From NCBI GenBank assembly GCA_009692555.1, contig SHYY01000005.1, positions 1 through 64,000 of the forward strand: a stretch of DNA of 64,000 nucleotides, in the 5' to 3' direction. The position numbers and the translations under genes are program-made. The notes below the pieces were generated by a model. That model was given only the letters and a program-made list of their open reading frames with translations, ran no database searches and was not told the origin of the DNA. The DNA comes from Myxococcales bacterium (GTDB lineage Bacteria > Myxococcota_A > Polyangia > Palsa-1104 > SHYY01). Shown here piece after piece: positions 44,157 to 52,552 of the stretch. Positions within the stretch are counted from its first letter, which is position 1; the number at the start of each line of letters is the position of its first letter.

Positions 44157-44624
44157 CTAGCGCCGGAGAGCAGGATCGTCCACCTCGGTGCAGTGCCGCA
44201 CGAGCTCGTCGAGCAGGTCCCTCCACTCCGGGCGGGGCCGTCCCCCACGGTCGAGCCCCTCCAGGCCGCAGTGGCCATCACCGCCCGGCTGGTCGCGGAG
44301 CTCTTCGAGAGGATCCTCGACGACTCGCAGCGGGGTGGCGTTGAATCGGACCCTCACCGCCAGCACACCTTTCACCGGCAGCAGGTAGGCTCGCAAGGGC
44401 CTTTGCGCCCGCCTGAACTCGACCGCCTGACCGGTCGTCGTGCGGGCCTGGTCCCAGACCGAGACCCGCACCGGGCCACCTCTTCGCTCCGCGTCCTTCT
44501 TGTCGTCGGAGGTGGGCTCGATCGCGAGGCTGTTCGGGAATCGGGCGCCGTCGGGAACGAAGCGAGGTTCATTCAGGACCAGCCGTAGCGTGATCGCGGA
44601 TGGAGTCAGTTCGAGGGCCGGCAT
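44157..44624 (-). CDS. Hypothetical protein, third gene of a TIGR04255-type module
   Basis: The 155-residue product opens MPALELTPSAITLRLVLNEP and contains RVSVWDQARTTTGQAVEFRR and LLPVKGVLAVRVRFNATPLRV, beta-rich segments without a known motif. The C-terminal part (DGHCGLEGLDRGGRPRPEWRD then LLDELVRHCTEVDDPALRR) is helical and charged. No signal or membrane segment is present. Five bases separate it from the preceding gene, so it is co-translated with the other two genes of the module. Function unknown. Confidence 0.65.
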   Translation of the reverse strand: MPALELTPSAITLRLVLNEPRFVPDGARFPNSLAIEPTSDDKKDAERRGGPVRVSVWDQARTTTGQAVEFRRAQRPLRAYLLPVKGVLAVRVRFNATPLRVVEDPLEELRDQPGGDGHCGLEGLDRGGRPRPEWRDLLDELVRHCTEVDDPALRR

Positions 44625-44629
44625 TCGAC

Positions 44630-45073
44630 CTACGAGACCAGAGCGACCACATGATTGAGCAGGTGAACCGGAACGCCGCGCACCCGTTCGTCGTCGGTGC
44701 CGTCCCGGTCGCCGGAGAGTCGGTCCTTGTAGAACCAGTGCAGCGTGCCGTCCGAGTACACGTCCACCTCGAGGTACTTCCTCTCGGTGTCCCAGTAGAG
44801 CTGAACCGCACCCTCGGGGGTCGGCTGCGTGACAGGCAGGCCGAGGCGGGGCCCCACGTAGTCACGGATCTGCTTCCACACCTGTCGGACGCGGGAGAGG
44901 TGGTGGGGCTGAAACAGGCGTCGCTCGGCGAGATCATCGACGAAGCGGTGCCACGGCCGATCTGGATCCAGGGAAACGGCTGCGCTCAAACGTCCCGCGT
45001 CGGCCTGCATCAGGACGATGTTCGGCTTTGTGTTCGTCACGGTCGAGCTGTAGTCGTGGACGATTGGGAACAC
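44630..45073 (-). CDS. Hypothetical protein, second gene of a TIGR04255-type module
   Basis: A GTG start at 45073, one base after the stop of the first gene, gives 147 residues. The C-terminal half contains LYWDTERKYLEVDVYSDGTL and HWFYKDRLSGDRDG, a WD....LEVDV..DG...WFYKDR pattern that I associate with small proteins encoded next to TIGR04255 family genes, though I cannot test this. The N-terminal half (ADAGRLSAAVSLDPDRPWHR) is helical. No signal peptide. It probably forms a complex with its neighbours. Confidence 0.7.
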   Translation of the reverse strand: MFPIVHDYSSTVTNTKPNIVLMQADAGRLSAAVSLDPDRPWHRFVDDLAERRLFQPHHLSRVRQVWKQIRDYVGPRLGLPVTQPTPEGAVQLYWDTERKYLEVDVYSDGTLHWFYKDRLSGDRDGTDDERVRGVPVHLLNHVVALVS

Positions 45074-45074
45074 G

Positions 45075-45812
45075 CTACGCCTCCTCGCGCCCGATGAGAT
45101 CGCGACACCTGTCGGTGATCGCTCCTTCGAACGCCGTGACTATGGCCTGGTGGGCGGCATCCTGCCAGGCCCGCATCTCCTCCCATTCGAAGGCGATATC
45201 GGGGCTTTCCGGGGTGCGCACGTACAGGTCGAGAAGGTAGATCGGCCGCGTGCCCGCGTCCAATCCCTGGAAGACGAGGGCGAGGATCGTGGTGCCTCGC
45301 ACGACCTCGCCCACCTGAAGCTGCATTGCGAACGGGCGATGCCGGTCGCTGAGCTTCGGGTAGACGTAAAAGTAATCGGCCGGATCGGCCGCGATGTCCG
45401 GCAGGAGCACCTGGTTGAGGTATCGCTGGCCCAGGAAGAGCACGCTCGATGGACGCGTCCGTTCGGCGTACTCCTCGACCAGCGGGCGCATCTCGGGAAC
45501 GTAGCTGAGGTAGCTGGTGTAGGGCCTGAGGGCGTTGAAGGCGCACAGGTCTCGGCCGAACTGGACCATGCGGCTCCTGTCCGCGCTCCACATCCGCGTT
45601 CGCGTGACACGTGGTTCAGGCGTCGCGCTGACCCCTCCTGGCCCGACCTGGAAGGTTGTTCTCGCGACGTTGATTTCATCTCGGACTGTGTAAGGGCCGC
45701 CGATCGTCCCCATGATCTGACCGGTCGTGGCCTCGTCCCACTTCGGGACGCTCGTCGGGGCAAACTCGTACACTGCCTCGGCGATCGGCGCGTTCTTGTA
45801 GCGCGTTGGCAC
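45075..45812 (-). CDS. TIGR04255 family protein
   Basis: The likely GTG start at 45812 gives 245 residues beginning VPTRYKNAPIAEAVYEFAPT, matching the family entry motif Y.N.PI.EAV.EF. Later blocks are RMVQFGRDLCAFNALRPYTSY, LFLGQRYLNQVLLPD and LDLYVRTPESPDIAFEWEEM, and it ends with AHQAIVTAFEGAITDRCRDLIGR, where family members typically have an A...A...F....T. pattern. The family is widespread in accessory regions and has no known function. Base composition looks slightly less GC-rich than in neighbouring genes, consistent with horizontal acquisition, but I have not computed it. Confidence 0.8.
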   Translation of the reverse strand: MPTRYKNAPIAEAVYEFAPTSVPKWDEATTGQIMGTIGGPYTVRDEINVARTTFQVGPGGVSATPEPRVTRTRMWSADRSRMVQFGRDLCAFNALRPYTSYLSYVPEMRPLVEEYAERTRPSSVLFLGQRYLNQVLLPDIAADPADYFYVYPKLSDRHRPFAMQLQVGEVVRGTTILALVFQGLDAGTRPIYLLDLYVRTPESPDIAFEWEEMRAWQDAAHQAIVTAFEGAITDRCRDLIGREEA

Positions 45813-45870
45813 ATCCGCTTGTATTCCGCTCGGGGTGGATGTGCAAGGGGCCTGCGAGGGCCGCGATGCC

Positions 45871-47274
45871 TCAGCCGCGGAGCGGGATCGTGAGCACGAT
45901 CCGGCAGCCGATTTCGCGGTCTCCTTCGACGCGCGCGGCCTCCGCCCGGATCGTCCCGCCGTGGACCTCCGCCACGCGACGGGCAAGCGCCAGCCCGAGG
46001 CCGTAGCCTCGCGCAGCGCCGGCATCGCCGGAGGTGCGGACCGCACGGTAGAAGGGCTGGAAGACGCGCTCGCGATCGGCCGCGGCGATCCCCGCCCCCT
46101 CGTCGGTGACGGTGAGTTCGAGGGACTCCTCCCTCCGCGCCGCCGCCAGGACGATCGGCGGGGCCCCGTACTTGGCGGCGTTCTCGACCAGGTTCCACAG
46201 GGCGCGCCGGAGCAGCGCCGCGTCGGCCTCCAGCTCCAGCCGCGGGCCACCAACCGCCCGCACCGCGATCCCCGCCACCGCCGGATCGTGGCCGGCGCGC
46301 TCCGCCAGCTGGGCGCACAGCGCTTGCGTGTCGACGCGATCGAGGTGCAGCGGCAGGGCGGCGGCGTCGATCCGCGACATGGTGAGCACATCATCGATCA
46401 GCCGGTCGAGCTCGCCGATGTCGCCCTCGATGTCGCGCACCCGCGCCTCGGTCCCTTCGCCCTGCGGCAGAAGCTCGAGCGCCATCCGGAGGCGCGCCAG
46501 CGGTGAGCGGAGCTCGTGCGACACGTTGGCGAGCAATTCTTTTTGCGTTCGCACCAAACCCTCCACCCGCTCTGCCATGTCGTTCCACGCTCGGGTGAGC
46601 TCCTCCAGCTCGTCGGGTCGATGATGCCGACGGTGGGGTCGCCGCGGCCCGCACGCCGGCCCGTCCGGTCCACCCGGGACCGGGATCCGCACCGCCAGAT
46701 CGCCGCCCCCGAACCGCCGGCTAGCCTCGGTGAGCCGCATCACCGGCCGCGAGATCCGGCGCGCCAGCGGCGCGGTCGCCAGCGCCACGATGACCAGCAG
46801 CAGCACCAGCGCGCCCAGCGGCCGCCACTCGCTCCGCATCCGGAAGCGCTGCACCACCGACACCTGAACGATCCCGCGCAGGGTGCCGCCCTCGTCGCGG
46901 ATCGGCGCGGCAGCGTACCAGCCGCGCGGCCCCGGCAGGACGTCGCTCGGTCCGGCGCGGATCGCCTGCACCTGCTCCGGCGACGGCAGCGGCAGCGCTT
47001 GCCCGACGACGTCGAGCGGCTGTCCTGCCACGTCGCGCACCGTCAGGTCGATATCCAGATCGACGGCGAGCCGCCGCACCAGCGCCTGCCGCGCCGCCTG
47101 GTCCCCAAAGCGTTCGCCGATCGCCGACGCCGCGTGCAGCGCCAGTCGCCGCGCCATCCCATGCACGAACGCCGAGCGCCAGCCGGTCGCGAACACCACG
47201 CCGCTGGCCATCCCCGCGACGAGCAGAACCCCGAGGAAGTGCAGGTAGATCCGGCTGTGGAGGCGGCGCATCAC
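45871..47274 (-). CDS. CpxA/EnvZ-like sensor histidine kinase with His/Arg-rich HAMP insertion
   Basis: The 467-residue protein has two membrane spans (residues 10-30 and 152-170), a periplasmic sensor of about 120 residues, HAMP, HisKA with His253 (LLANVSHELRSPLARLR) and a HATPase domain (LVENAAKYG, DEGAGIA, ARGYGLGLALARRVAEVHGG). Between the HAMP helices is an insertion CGPRRPHRRHHRP (about 208-220), rich in His and Arg and absent from typical CpxA. It overlaps the response regulator gene by ATGA (47271-47274). With the Spy/CpxP-like gene upstream it forms a Cpx-type envelope-stress operon. Confidence 0.92.
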   Translation of the reverse strand: MMRRLHSRIYLHFLGVLLVAGMASGVVFATGWRSAFVHGMARRLALHAASAIGERFGDQAARQALVRRLAVDLDIDLTVRDVAGQPLDVVGQALPLPSPEQVQAIRAGPSDVLPGPRGWYAAAPIRDEGGTLRGIVQVSVVQRFRMRSEWRPLGALVLLLVIVALATAPLARRISRPVMRLTEASRRFGGGDLAVRIPVPGGPDGPACGPRRPHRRHHRPDELEELTRAWNDMAERVEGLVRTQKELLANVSHELRSPLARLRMALELLPQGEGTEARVRDIEGDIGELDRLIDDVLTMSRIDAAALPLHLDRVDTQALCAQLAERAGHDPAVAGIAVRAVGGPRLELEADAALLRRALWNLVENAAKYGAPPIVLAAARREESLELTVTDEGAGIAAADRERVFQPFYRAVRTSGDAGAARGYGLGLALARRVAEVHGGTIRAEAARVEGDREIGCRIVLTIPLRG

Positions 47275-47969
47275 AGGCGCGCCAGGACGTACCCGACGCC
47301 GCGCACGGTCTTGATGAAGCGCGGATTCTTCGGATCGCTCTCCAGCTTCGCGCGCAGCTTCGAGACGTGGACATCAATCGAGCGATCGAAGGACTCGAAC
47401 TCGGTGCCCTTGAGCGCGTTCTGGAGGTGCTCCCGGGAGAGCACGCGCCCCGCTGCGCGCGCGAGGCAGCCGAGCAGCTCGAACTCGAAGTGCGTCAGCA
47501 CCTGCCGCTCCCCTGCGACGGTGACCTCGTGCGCCGCGTAATCGATCTCGAGATCGCCGGTGCGAAAACGCTCCCGCGGGGCGGGTTCTCCGTCGCTGCG
47601 GCGCAGCACCGCCCGGATTCGCGCCAGCAGCTCGCGCGGGTTGAAGGGCTTGGCGAGGTAGTCGTCGGCGCCCAGCTCGAGGCCGATGATCTTGTCGACG
47701 TCGTCGCCCTTGGCGGTGAGCATGAGGATCGGGAGGCGGGCGTGCCCTTGCAGCGCGCGGACGCGGCGGCAGACCTCCAGCCCGTCGACGCCGGGGAGCA
47801 TCAGATCGAGCAGGAGCAGGTCGAAGCGACCGCGCCCGAGGGCGGCGAGGCCGCGCTCTCCGTCGGCAGCGACCGTGACGTCGCACTCGTTCTTGCCGAG
47901 GTACTCGGCGACCAGCGCGGCGAGGCGCGCATCGTCGTCGATGAGCAGCGCGGCCACACGGCGGGCCAC
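47271..47969 (-). CDS. OmpR/CpxR-family response regulator
   Basis: The 232-residue product has a receiver domain with acidic pocket LIDDD and phospho-acceptor Asp55 (LLLLDLMLPGVDG), the conserved Lys in DDYLAKPFNPRELLARI, and a C-terminal winged helix (LTHFEFELLGCLARAAGRVL, SIDVHVSKLRAKLESDP, RFIKTVRGVGYVLA). It is the partner of the adjacent kinase and would activate envelope genes, probably including its own operon. Only 6 bases separate it from the chaperone gene upstream. Confidence 0.94.
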   Translation of the reverse strand: MARRVAALLIDDDARLAALVAEYLGKNECDVTVAADGERGLAALGRGRFDLLLLDLMLPGVDGLEVCRRVRALQGHARLPILMLTAKGDDVDKIIGLELGADDYLAKPFNPRELLARIRAVLRRSDGEPAPRERFRTGDLEIDYAAHEVTVAGERQVLTHFEFELLGCLARAAGRVLSREHLQNALKGTEFESFDRSIDVHVSKLRAKLESDPKNPRFIKTVRGVGYVLARL

Positions 47970-47975
47970 GCCGGG

Positions 47976-48806
47976 CTACCCGCCCTGGGGGTGGTGCGCG
48001 CGCACGAAGTCGCCGATCGCCCGCCTCTGGGCGGGGCCGAGCGCGTCGTGGGCCTCGGTGACCGCCTGGACGATCGCCTCGCCGGCGGCCCGGGCCTTCG
48101 CCTGGTGTTCCGCGCGCAGGGCCGCGATCTTGTCCGAGTCGAGCCGGTCGGCAGCGAAGAGATCGAGGGCCGCGTCGAGCGCCGCGCCGGGGTCGGGTCG
48201 TCCCGCCTCGAGGGCCGCGAAGGCGCGATCGCGCGCGCCGTGAATGGTCTCCCGCTGGGCCGCCGTGGCCTGGGCCGCATCGAGCGCATCCTCGATCCGC
48301 GCGGCCGCCATCCGCTTCATGAAGCCTGCGTGCCGGCCGCCCCGATGCTCCGGCCGGTGCGCGCGCGCCCACTCCACGAGCGCCTTGCGCTGCTGCGCGT
48401 CGAGGGTGGCGTGGACCTCGGTGATCGCATGGGCGATCGCTTCGCCCGTGCGCGCCGCCGCCTCATCGTGGGCCGCGCGGAGGGCCTCCACCTGGGCCGG
48501 GTCGACCCGGTCCGCCTCGAACAGGGCGACCGCCCGCTCGATCCGTGGTCCGCGCTCGCCGTGCGCCTCCTCCACCGTCGCGAAGGCGCGGTCGCGGGCG
48601 GCGTGGATCGCGTCCCGTTGGGCCGGGGTCGCCGCCACCGCGCCCAGCGCCTCCTCGATGCGCGAGGAGAGGTGCTGCTTGAACATCGCGTGGCCGCGAC
48701 CGGGATGGTGCCCGCCGCGCGCGTGGGCGACGGCGGCGATCGCCCCCACCGACGCGAGAGCGACGGCCAGGATTCCGACCTTCAGGTTGGAATGCTTCAT
48801 GGTCAT
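47976..48806 (-). CDS. Tandem-duplicated Spy/CpxP-like periplasmic chaperone
   Basis: The start at 48806 has GGAGG six bases upstream (MTMKHSNLKVG) and gives 276 residues with a signal peptide. Two homologous helical units are visible: FKQHLSSRIEEALGAVAATP through LDAQQRKALVEWARAHRP, and FMKRMAAARIEDALDAAQAT through LGPAQRRAIGDFVRAHHP. Each has the pattern AT..QR..IH.ARDRAFA and ends in an L.. QR.A.....RAH motif, which corresponds to the LT..Q...L region of Spy/CpxP proteins. His-rich stretches (HARGGHHPGRGH) could bind metal. Spy and CpxP are ATP-independent chaperones; a covalent double unit mimics the natural dimer. Confidence 0.85.
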   Translation of the reverse strand: MTMKHSNLKVGILAVALASVGAIAAVAHARGGHHPGRGHAMFKQHLSSRIEEALGAVAATPAQRDAIHAARDRAFATVEEAHGERGPRIERAVALFEADRVDPAQVEALRAAHDEAAARTGEAIAHAITEVHATLDAQQRKALVEWARAHRPEHRGGRHAGFMKRMAAARIEDALDAAQATAAQRETIHGARDRAFAALEAGRPDPGAALDAALDLFAADRLDSDKIAALRAEHQAKARAAGEAIVQAVTEAHDALGPAQRRAIGDFVRAHHPQGG

Positions 48807-48944
48807 GGGCTGCCTCCGGGTCATCCTAGCAAGTTCGCCAGGTCGCGAACCAGTGTGGTGCGCGCGCATCAAGAATGCTTTGCGCCCGCGTAAAGTTTCG
48901 TGAAGGCCGGAAGGCCGATTGGCCTCACTCGGACCCCAACCCCC

Positions 48945-49070
48945 GGGGTGTGATCCAAAGTGCTCGGCGCGACCGTAGGGCGGCCTCTTGCGGGCCGCCG
49001 GGTGCGCGTCCGGACGGGGGCGAGCCCCGGCCCTACGGGTCGAGCCACCGAGGGTGGCCGATCACACCCC
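48945..49070. mobile_element. MITE-like nested inverted repeat
   Basis: The 330 bases between the chaperone gene and the orphan fragment at 49138 hold no gene. They do hold a nested palindrome: GGGGTGTGATC (48945-48955) matches GATCACACCCC (49060-49070) exactly, and inside it GACCGTAGGG (48971-48980) matches CCCTACGGGTC (49031-49041), with a third stem GGCCTCTTGCGGGCC. The 126-base length, terminal inverted repeats and absence of coding capacity fit a miniature non-autonomous element. No clear target duplication was seen. Confidence 0.5.
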
Positions 49071-49137
49071 AACCCCAGCGGTGCGAGGCGAGGACGAAGG
49101 CGGCGAGTAGCTCTGCCGAAATCAATTCCAGCGAGCG

Positions 49138-49353
49138 TCACGGCGCGCGCGCCGCGCTCCGCCACCGCCGCGTCCCTCCCTCGTTGTAGCCGAGGAGCAG
49201 CCCGAGCGCGGCGAGGCTGTCGAGCACCGCCTCGACCTCCTTCCGCTTCGCGCTCTTGAACGCGCCCGCCACGTCGGCGATGGTGATGAGGAACGGGGGC
49301 CGTTCGCCGAAGCTGTGCGAGTAGCCGACCGCCTGCCCGTACGCCTGCTGCAT
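49138..49353 (-). pseudogene. Orphan C-terminal fragment with a winged-helix-like end
   Basis: About 71 residues beginning MQQAYGQAVGYSHSFGERPP and continuing ADVAGAFKSAKRKEVEAVLD then SLAALGLLLGYNEGGTRRWR. The AFK.A.R.EVE.VL..L.ALGL pattern with a final ....RWR looks like the winged-helix tail of a much larger DNA-modifying enzyme or methyltransferase. The remaining protein is missing and upstream codons run into a CCCTCTCCCGC hairpin. It is probably a relic left by element insertion. Identity of the parent gene is unproven. Confidence 0.4.
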
Positions 49354-49403
49354 CGCGACGATCTCCCGTCGGTGAGAATGATCCGAGCCCTCTGGGTCTG
49401 TTT

Positions 49404-49554
49404 CCCTCTCCCGCTGGCGACGCTTGCGGGAGAGGGCTAGGGTCTCTCTGGCCGCGCCATCATCAGCTTCGCGTTGCCTCCAGCGACGGAAGTAGCGAGC
49501 CGCTCCATGCGCGCTCAACGCTCACCCCGACCCTCTCCCGCAAGCGGGAGAGGG
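49404..49554. repeat. Two CCCTCTCCCGC hairpins (REP-like)
   Basis: CCCTCTCCCGC (49404-49414) pairs with GCGGGAGAGGG (49426-49436), and the same 11-base arms recur at 49531-49541 and 49544-49554 with only two bases between them. Such GGGAGAGGG palindromes are widely dispersed in GC-rich genomes and often lie between genes. They sit between the orphan fragment and engB and might limit read-through. The 130 bases to engB hold only a GTTGCC/GTCGCC-rich strip. Confidence 0.6.
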
Positions 49555-49690
49555 AGACGATCCCTGAGATGTGGCTGATGATCAGTTGCCGTCGCCGTGG
49601 CCGTTGCCGTCGCCGTCCGTCGCCGCCACCAGCAGAGGCAGCGAGGGCGGGGCAGTCCGTGGACTCCCCGAACGGTGCTATCTTCCCGCC

Positions 49691-50323
49691 GTGTCTCCGC
49701 TGCGCGTCCCGGTCGCCGACTTCGAGCGCAGCGCCGCCGCGCCCACCGACTGGCCGCCCGAGGAGGAGGGCCTGCCCGAGGTGGCCTTCTGCGGCCGCTC
49801 CAACGTCGGCAAGTCGTCGCTGATCAACTTCCTGGTCGACCGAAAAGGGCTGGTCCGGGTCAGCCGCACGCCCGGGCGCACCCGCCTGGTGAACTTCTTC
49901 CAGGTCGAGCTCCTCGACGGTGAAACACGCAGGCGGGTCCGCCTGGTCGACCTGCCCGGCTTCGGCTACGCCAAGGTCTCGAAGACCGAGCGGGCGACGT
50001 GGCGACCCGGGATCGAGGCCTACCTGGGCAAGCGGGGCGCCCTGCGCGCGGTGGCGCTGCTGGTCGACGCGCGGCGCGACGTCGAGATCGACGAGCGCGA
50101 GCTGGCCCCCTGGATCGCGGCCCGCGGCGTGCGCGTGATTCCCGTCATCACCAAGGCCGACAAGCTCTCCAAGCACGAGCGCCCGCTCGCCGCCGACAAG
50201 CTGCGCCGCACCCTCGGGTCCGCGCCGGTGCTGGTGAGCGCCACCGAGGGCTTCGGGCGCGAAGAGCTGTGGCGGAGACTCCTCGCCGCCCTGCCGTTTG
50301 ACGTCGCCCGGCATGCTCCCTAG
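49691..50323 (+). CDS. engB: Ribosome-biogenesis GTPase EngB (YsxC/YihA)
   Basis: The GTG start at 49691 gives 210 residues. GTPase motifs are G1 GRSNVGKSS (35-43), the G2 region SRTPGRTRLVNFF, G3 DLPGFGYA, and G4 TKADKLS, all in the EngB order. EngB assists late assembly of the 50S ribosomal subunit. Family length is about 195-210. The gene is followed after 12 bases by a cation-efflux gene on the same strand; whether they share a transcript is unclear. Confidence 0.93.
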   Translation: MSPLRVPVADFERSAAAPTDWPPEEEGLPEVAFCGRSNVGKSSLINFLVDRKGLVRVSRTPGRTRLVNFFQVELLDGETRRRVRLVDLPGFGYAKVSKTERATWRPGIEAYLGKRGALRAVALLVDARRDVEIDERELAPWIAARGVRVIPVITKADKLSKHERPLAADKLRRTLGSAPVLVSATEGFGREELWRRLLAALPFDVARHAP

Positions 50324-50335
50324 ACTCCCCGGACC

Positions 50336-51325
50336 GTGACAGCCCCCGAGGCCGCGCCCAGAGCGACAGACTCCCCAGCCACGGCGGGCCACGGCGGGGC
50401 GCGGGTGGTGATCGTCGCACTGGCGGTGAACCTCCTGATCGCAATCGGCAAGTTCGTCGCAGCCGGGCTCTCGCGCTCGACCGCCATGCTCGCCGAGGCC
50501 TGCCATTCGCTCGCCGACAGCGCCAACCAGATCTTCCTCCTGCTCGGCCTCAGGCTCTCGGCGCGCCCGCCCGACGAGAAGCACCCCTTTGGCTACGGCC
50601 CCGAGACGTATTTCTGGGCCTTCATCGTTGCGCTGTGCATCTTTGCCGTTGGCGGCGCCTTCTCGATCTACGAAGGGATTCACAAGATCCTGCACGCCGC
50701 CACCGACGAGCACGCCATGGGCAGCGCCACATCGGCCTATGTCGTGCTGGGCACGTCGATCGCGCTCGAGTGCTACTCGCTTGCCGTCGCGCTGCGCGAA
50801 TTTCGGCACCTTCGCGGTGGGCGCGGGGTGCGGACCACGCTGCGCGAGACACGCGACCCGACGGTGCTCACTGTGTTGTTCGAGGATCTCGCGGCGCTCT
50901 TCGGGCTGGTGGTGGCGCTCGGCGGCGTCGTGCTGAGCCACCTGACCGACAACCCGGTGTGGGACGGCGCGGCGTCGGTGGTGGTCGGACTGGCGCTGGT
51001 GGCGGTGGCCTTCGTGCTCGGGCGCGACGCGAAGGGGCTCTTGATCGGGCGCGGTGTCCCGGAGCGCGAGCGCCTCCGCATGGAGGAGATCGTTCGCGCC
51101 GCGCCGGACGTCGTCCGGGTGGTCCACATCCGGACCATCCACCTCGGCCCGCGCGACGTGATGGCCGGCCTGAAGCTCACCTTCAACCCGTCGCTCGATG
51201 TCCACACGCTGGAGCAGCGGATCAACCAGCTGGAGGCGGCGTTGCGGGCCGCGCTGCCGCAGCTCACCCGGATCTACGTCGAGCCGGGCTTTGACGAGCA
51301 CACCGTGCGCCGGGAGGCCGGGTGA
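50336..51325 (+). CDS. Cation diffusion facilitator family transporter
   Basis: The GTG start at 50336 gives 329 residues with six predicted spans and a C-terminal cytoplasmic domain. CDF marks are MLAEACHSLADSANQIFLLL, corresponding to the His/Asp metal site of helix II, and FEDLAALFGLVVALGG in helix V, where ED replaces the HxxxD of ordinary zinc CDFs. This variant is shared with the ZnT9-like branch. HPFGYGPETYFWAF follows helix II. Metal specificity is therefore uncertain. Its stop overlaps the rimI start. Confidence 0.88.
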   Translation: MTAPEAAPRATDSPATAGHGGARVVIVALAVNLLIAIGKFVAAGLSRSTAMLAEACHSLADSANQIFLLLGLRLSARPPDEKHPFGYGPETYFWAFIVALCIFAVGGAFSIYEGIHKILHAATDEHAMGSATSAYVVLGTSIALECYSLAVALREFRHLRGGRGVRTTLRETRDPTVLTVLFEDLAALFGLVVALGGVVLSHLTDNPVWDGAASVVVGLALVAVAFVLGRDAKGLLIGRGVPERERLRMEEIVRAAPDVVRVVHIRTIHLGPRDVMAGLKLTFNPSLDVHTLEQRINQLEAALRAALPQLTRIYVEPGFDEHTVRREAG

Positions 51326-51807
51326 TGGCGGTCGGGGCGCGCAGCCGGCGCGCCGAGATCGCGCGGATGACGCTGCGCGACCTCGACGGCGTGATGGAGA
51401 TCGAGAGGGCCGCCTTCAAGGCCCCCTGGTCGCGCCAGGTGTTCATCGAGGAGCTGGAGCGCGACTGGGCGCACATCGACGTGCTGCGCGAACGCGCGGG
51501 CAGCCCGGTGCGCGCGTTCGCGAACTACTGGCTGGTGCGCGACGAGGTGCACCTCCTGAACGTGGCGACCCACCCCGACACGCGCCGGAGGGGCCTCGCG
51601 TCGGTCCTGCTCGGCCACGTGATCGACTTCGCGTGGGACGCCGGCTGCCGCTACATCACCCTCGAGGCGCGCCGCTCCAACCAGGGCGCGATCCGCCTCT
51701 ACCGCAAGTTCGGCTTTCGCCCCGTCGGCATCCGCCCGAACTACTACGTCGAGGATCAGGAGGACGCCATCGTCATGCTGCTCGACCGCCTGCGCGGGAA
51801 GGGCTGA
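51325..51807 (+). CDS. rimI: Ribosomal-protein-alanine N-acetyltransferase RimI-like
   Basis: The ATG at 51325 (TGATG overlap with the preceding stop, CGGGAGG upstream) gives 160 residues. The GNAT core has the acetyl-CoA loop VATHPDTRRRGLASVLLGHV, corresponding to Q/R..G..G/A, the ERAAFKAPWSRQVFIEEL RimI block and the C-terminal LEARRSNQGAIRLYRKFGFRPVGIRPNYY signature with the catalytic Tyr region. RimI acetylates the N-terminal Ala of ribosomal protein S18 and other substrates. Confidence 0.9.
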   Translation: MAVGARSRRAEIARMTLRDLDGVMEIERAAFKAPWSRQVFIEELERDWAHIDVLRERAGSPVRAFANYWLVRDEVHLLNVATHPDTRRRGLASVLLGHVIDFAWDAGCRYITLEARRSNQGAIRLYRKFGFRPVGIRPNYYVEDQEDAIVMLLDRLRGKG

Positions 51808-51809
51808 CG

Positions 51810-52536
51810 ATGCTCGCCGGATCGCGCCCAGCGACGAGGATTTGGTGTTGGCCACTCCTGGCGCTCCTGGCTCCCGCCGGCTGCACCCGGGACCCGCTCG
51901 AGACACCCGAAATCTCCGATGCCGGCCACCAGCCCGAGGTCGCCGATCTCGCGTTCGTGCACGAACGAGGCGATTTCTGAATCCGAGCCCGACCTGTCTG
52001 AACCCGACGGAGACTGCACCTGGCCTGCCGGGACCGGCTGCGCGGGCAACCGGCCAAGCTGCGCTCAGCGGATCTTCGCTCCCCGGTGCGGGAAGCCCTT
52101 CCCCCTCGGCAGCGACCATCCCGCCGACCCGGCGGAGAGCGATCAGGGCATCGAGCGCGCACCCGACGGAACCCTCCGCCTGATCGGCACTGGACCTGGC
52201 ACCTGGTCCTATCTGCTCGCCGGGTGTATTGGCTGCGAATCGAATAGCGCGGCCGGAGACACGGATTGGGTTCGCCTCGACTGGAAGGCGGAAGTGCCTC
52301 CTGGCGCGGTCTTGACGCTGCGGGCGCGCGCAGGGAAGACGGCGTCGCCCGATCGCACATGGGGCCCCTGGAGCCAATTCGCAACCTCGCCGGCCGACCT
52401 CGCGGCCCTGGCCGTACCGAAACAGTGGGAGGACGGATACCTTCAGGTCGAGGTTCTCCTTTCGGCCCCGGCGAGCACACCGCTCCGGCTGATCGCCATC
52501 CGGGTCGTGCACGATTGCCCTTATTGCCCGGGGTAG
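51810..52536 (+). pseudogene. Lipoprotein gene interrupted by a frameshift
   Basis: The ATG at 51810 begins a lipoprotein signal (MLAGSRPATRIWCWPLLALL, then APAGC) followed by an acidic linker, but the frame stops at 51980 after HERGDF. A second frame, overlapping from about 51919, continues without a start as ESEPDLSEPDGDCTWPAG and then a folded-looking domain (DTDWVRLDWKAEVPPGAVL, LRARAGKTASPDRTWGPW) to 52536. The SEPD-rich linker fits the first frame's DAGHQPEVADLAF linker. One base change near 51960-51980 would join them. Either a real mutation or an assembly error. Confidence 0.7.
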
Positions 52537-52552
52537 CCGACGCGTGAAGCGC

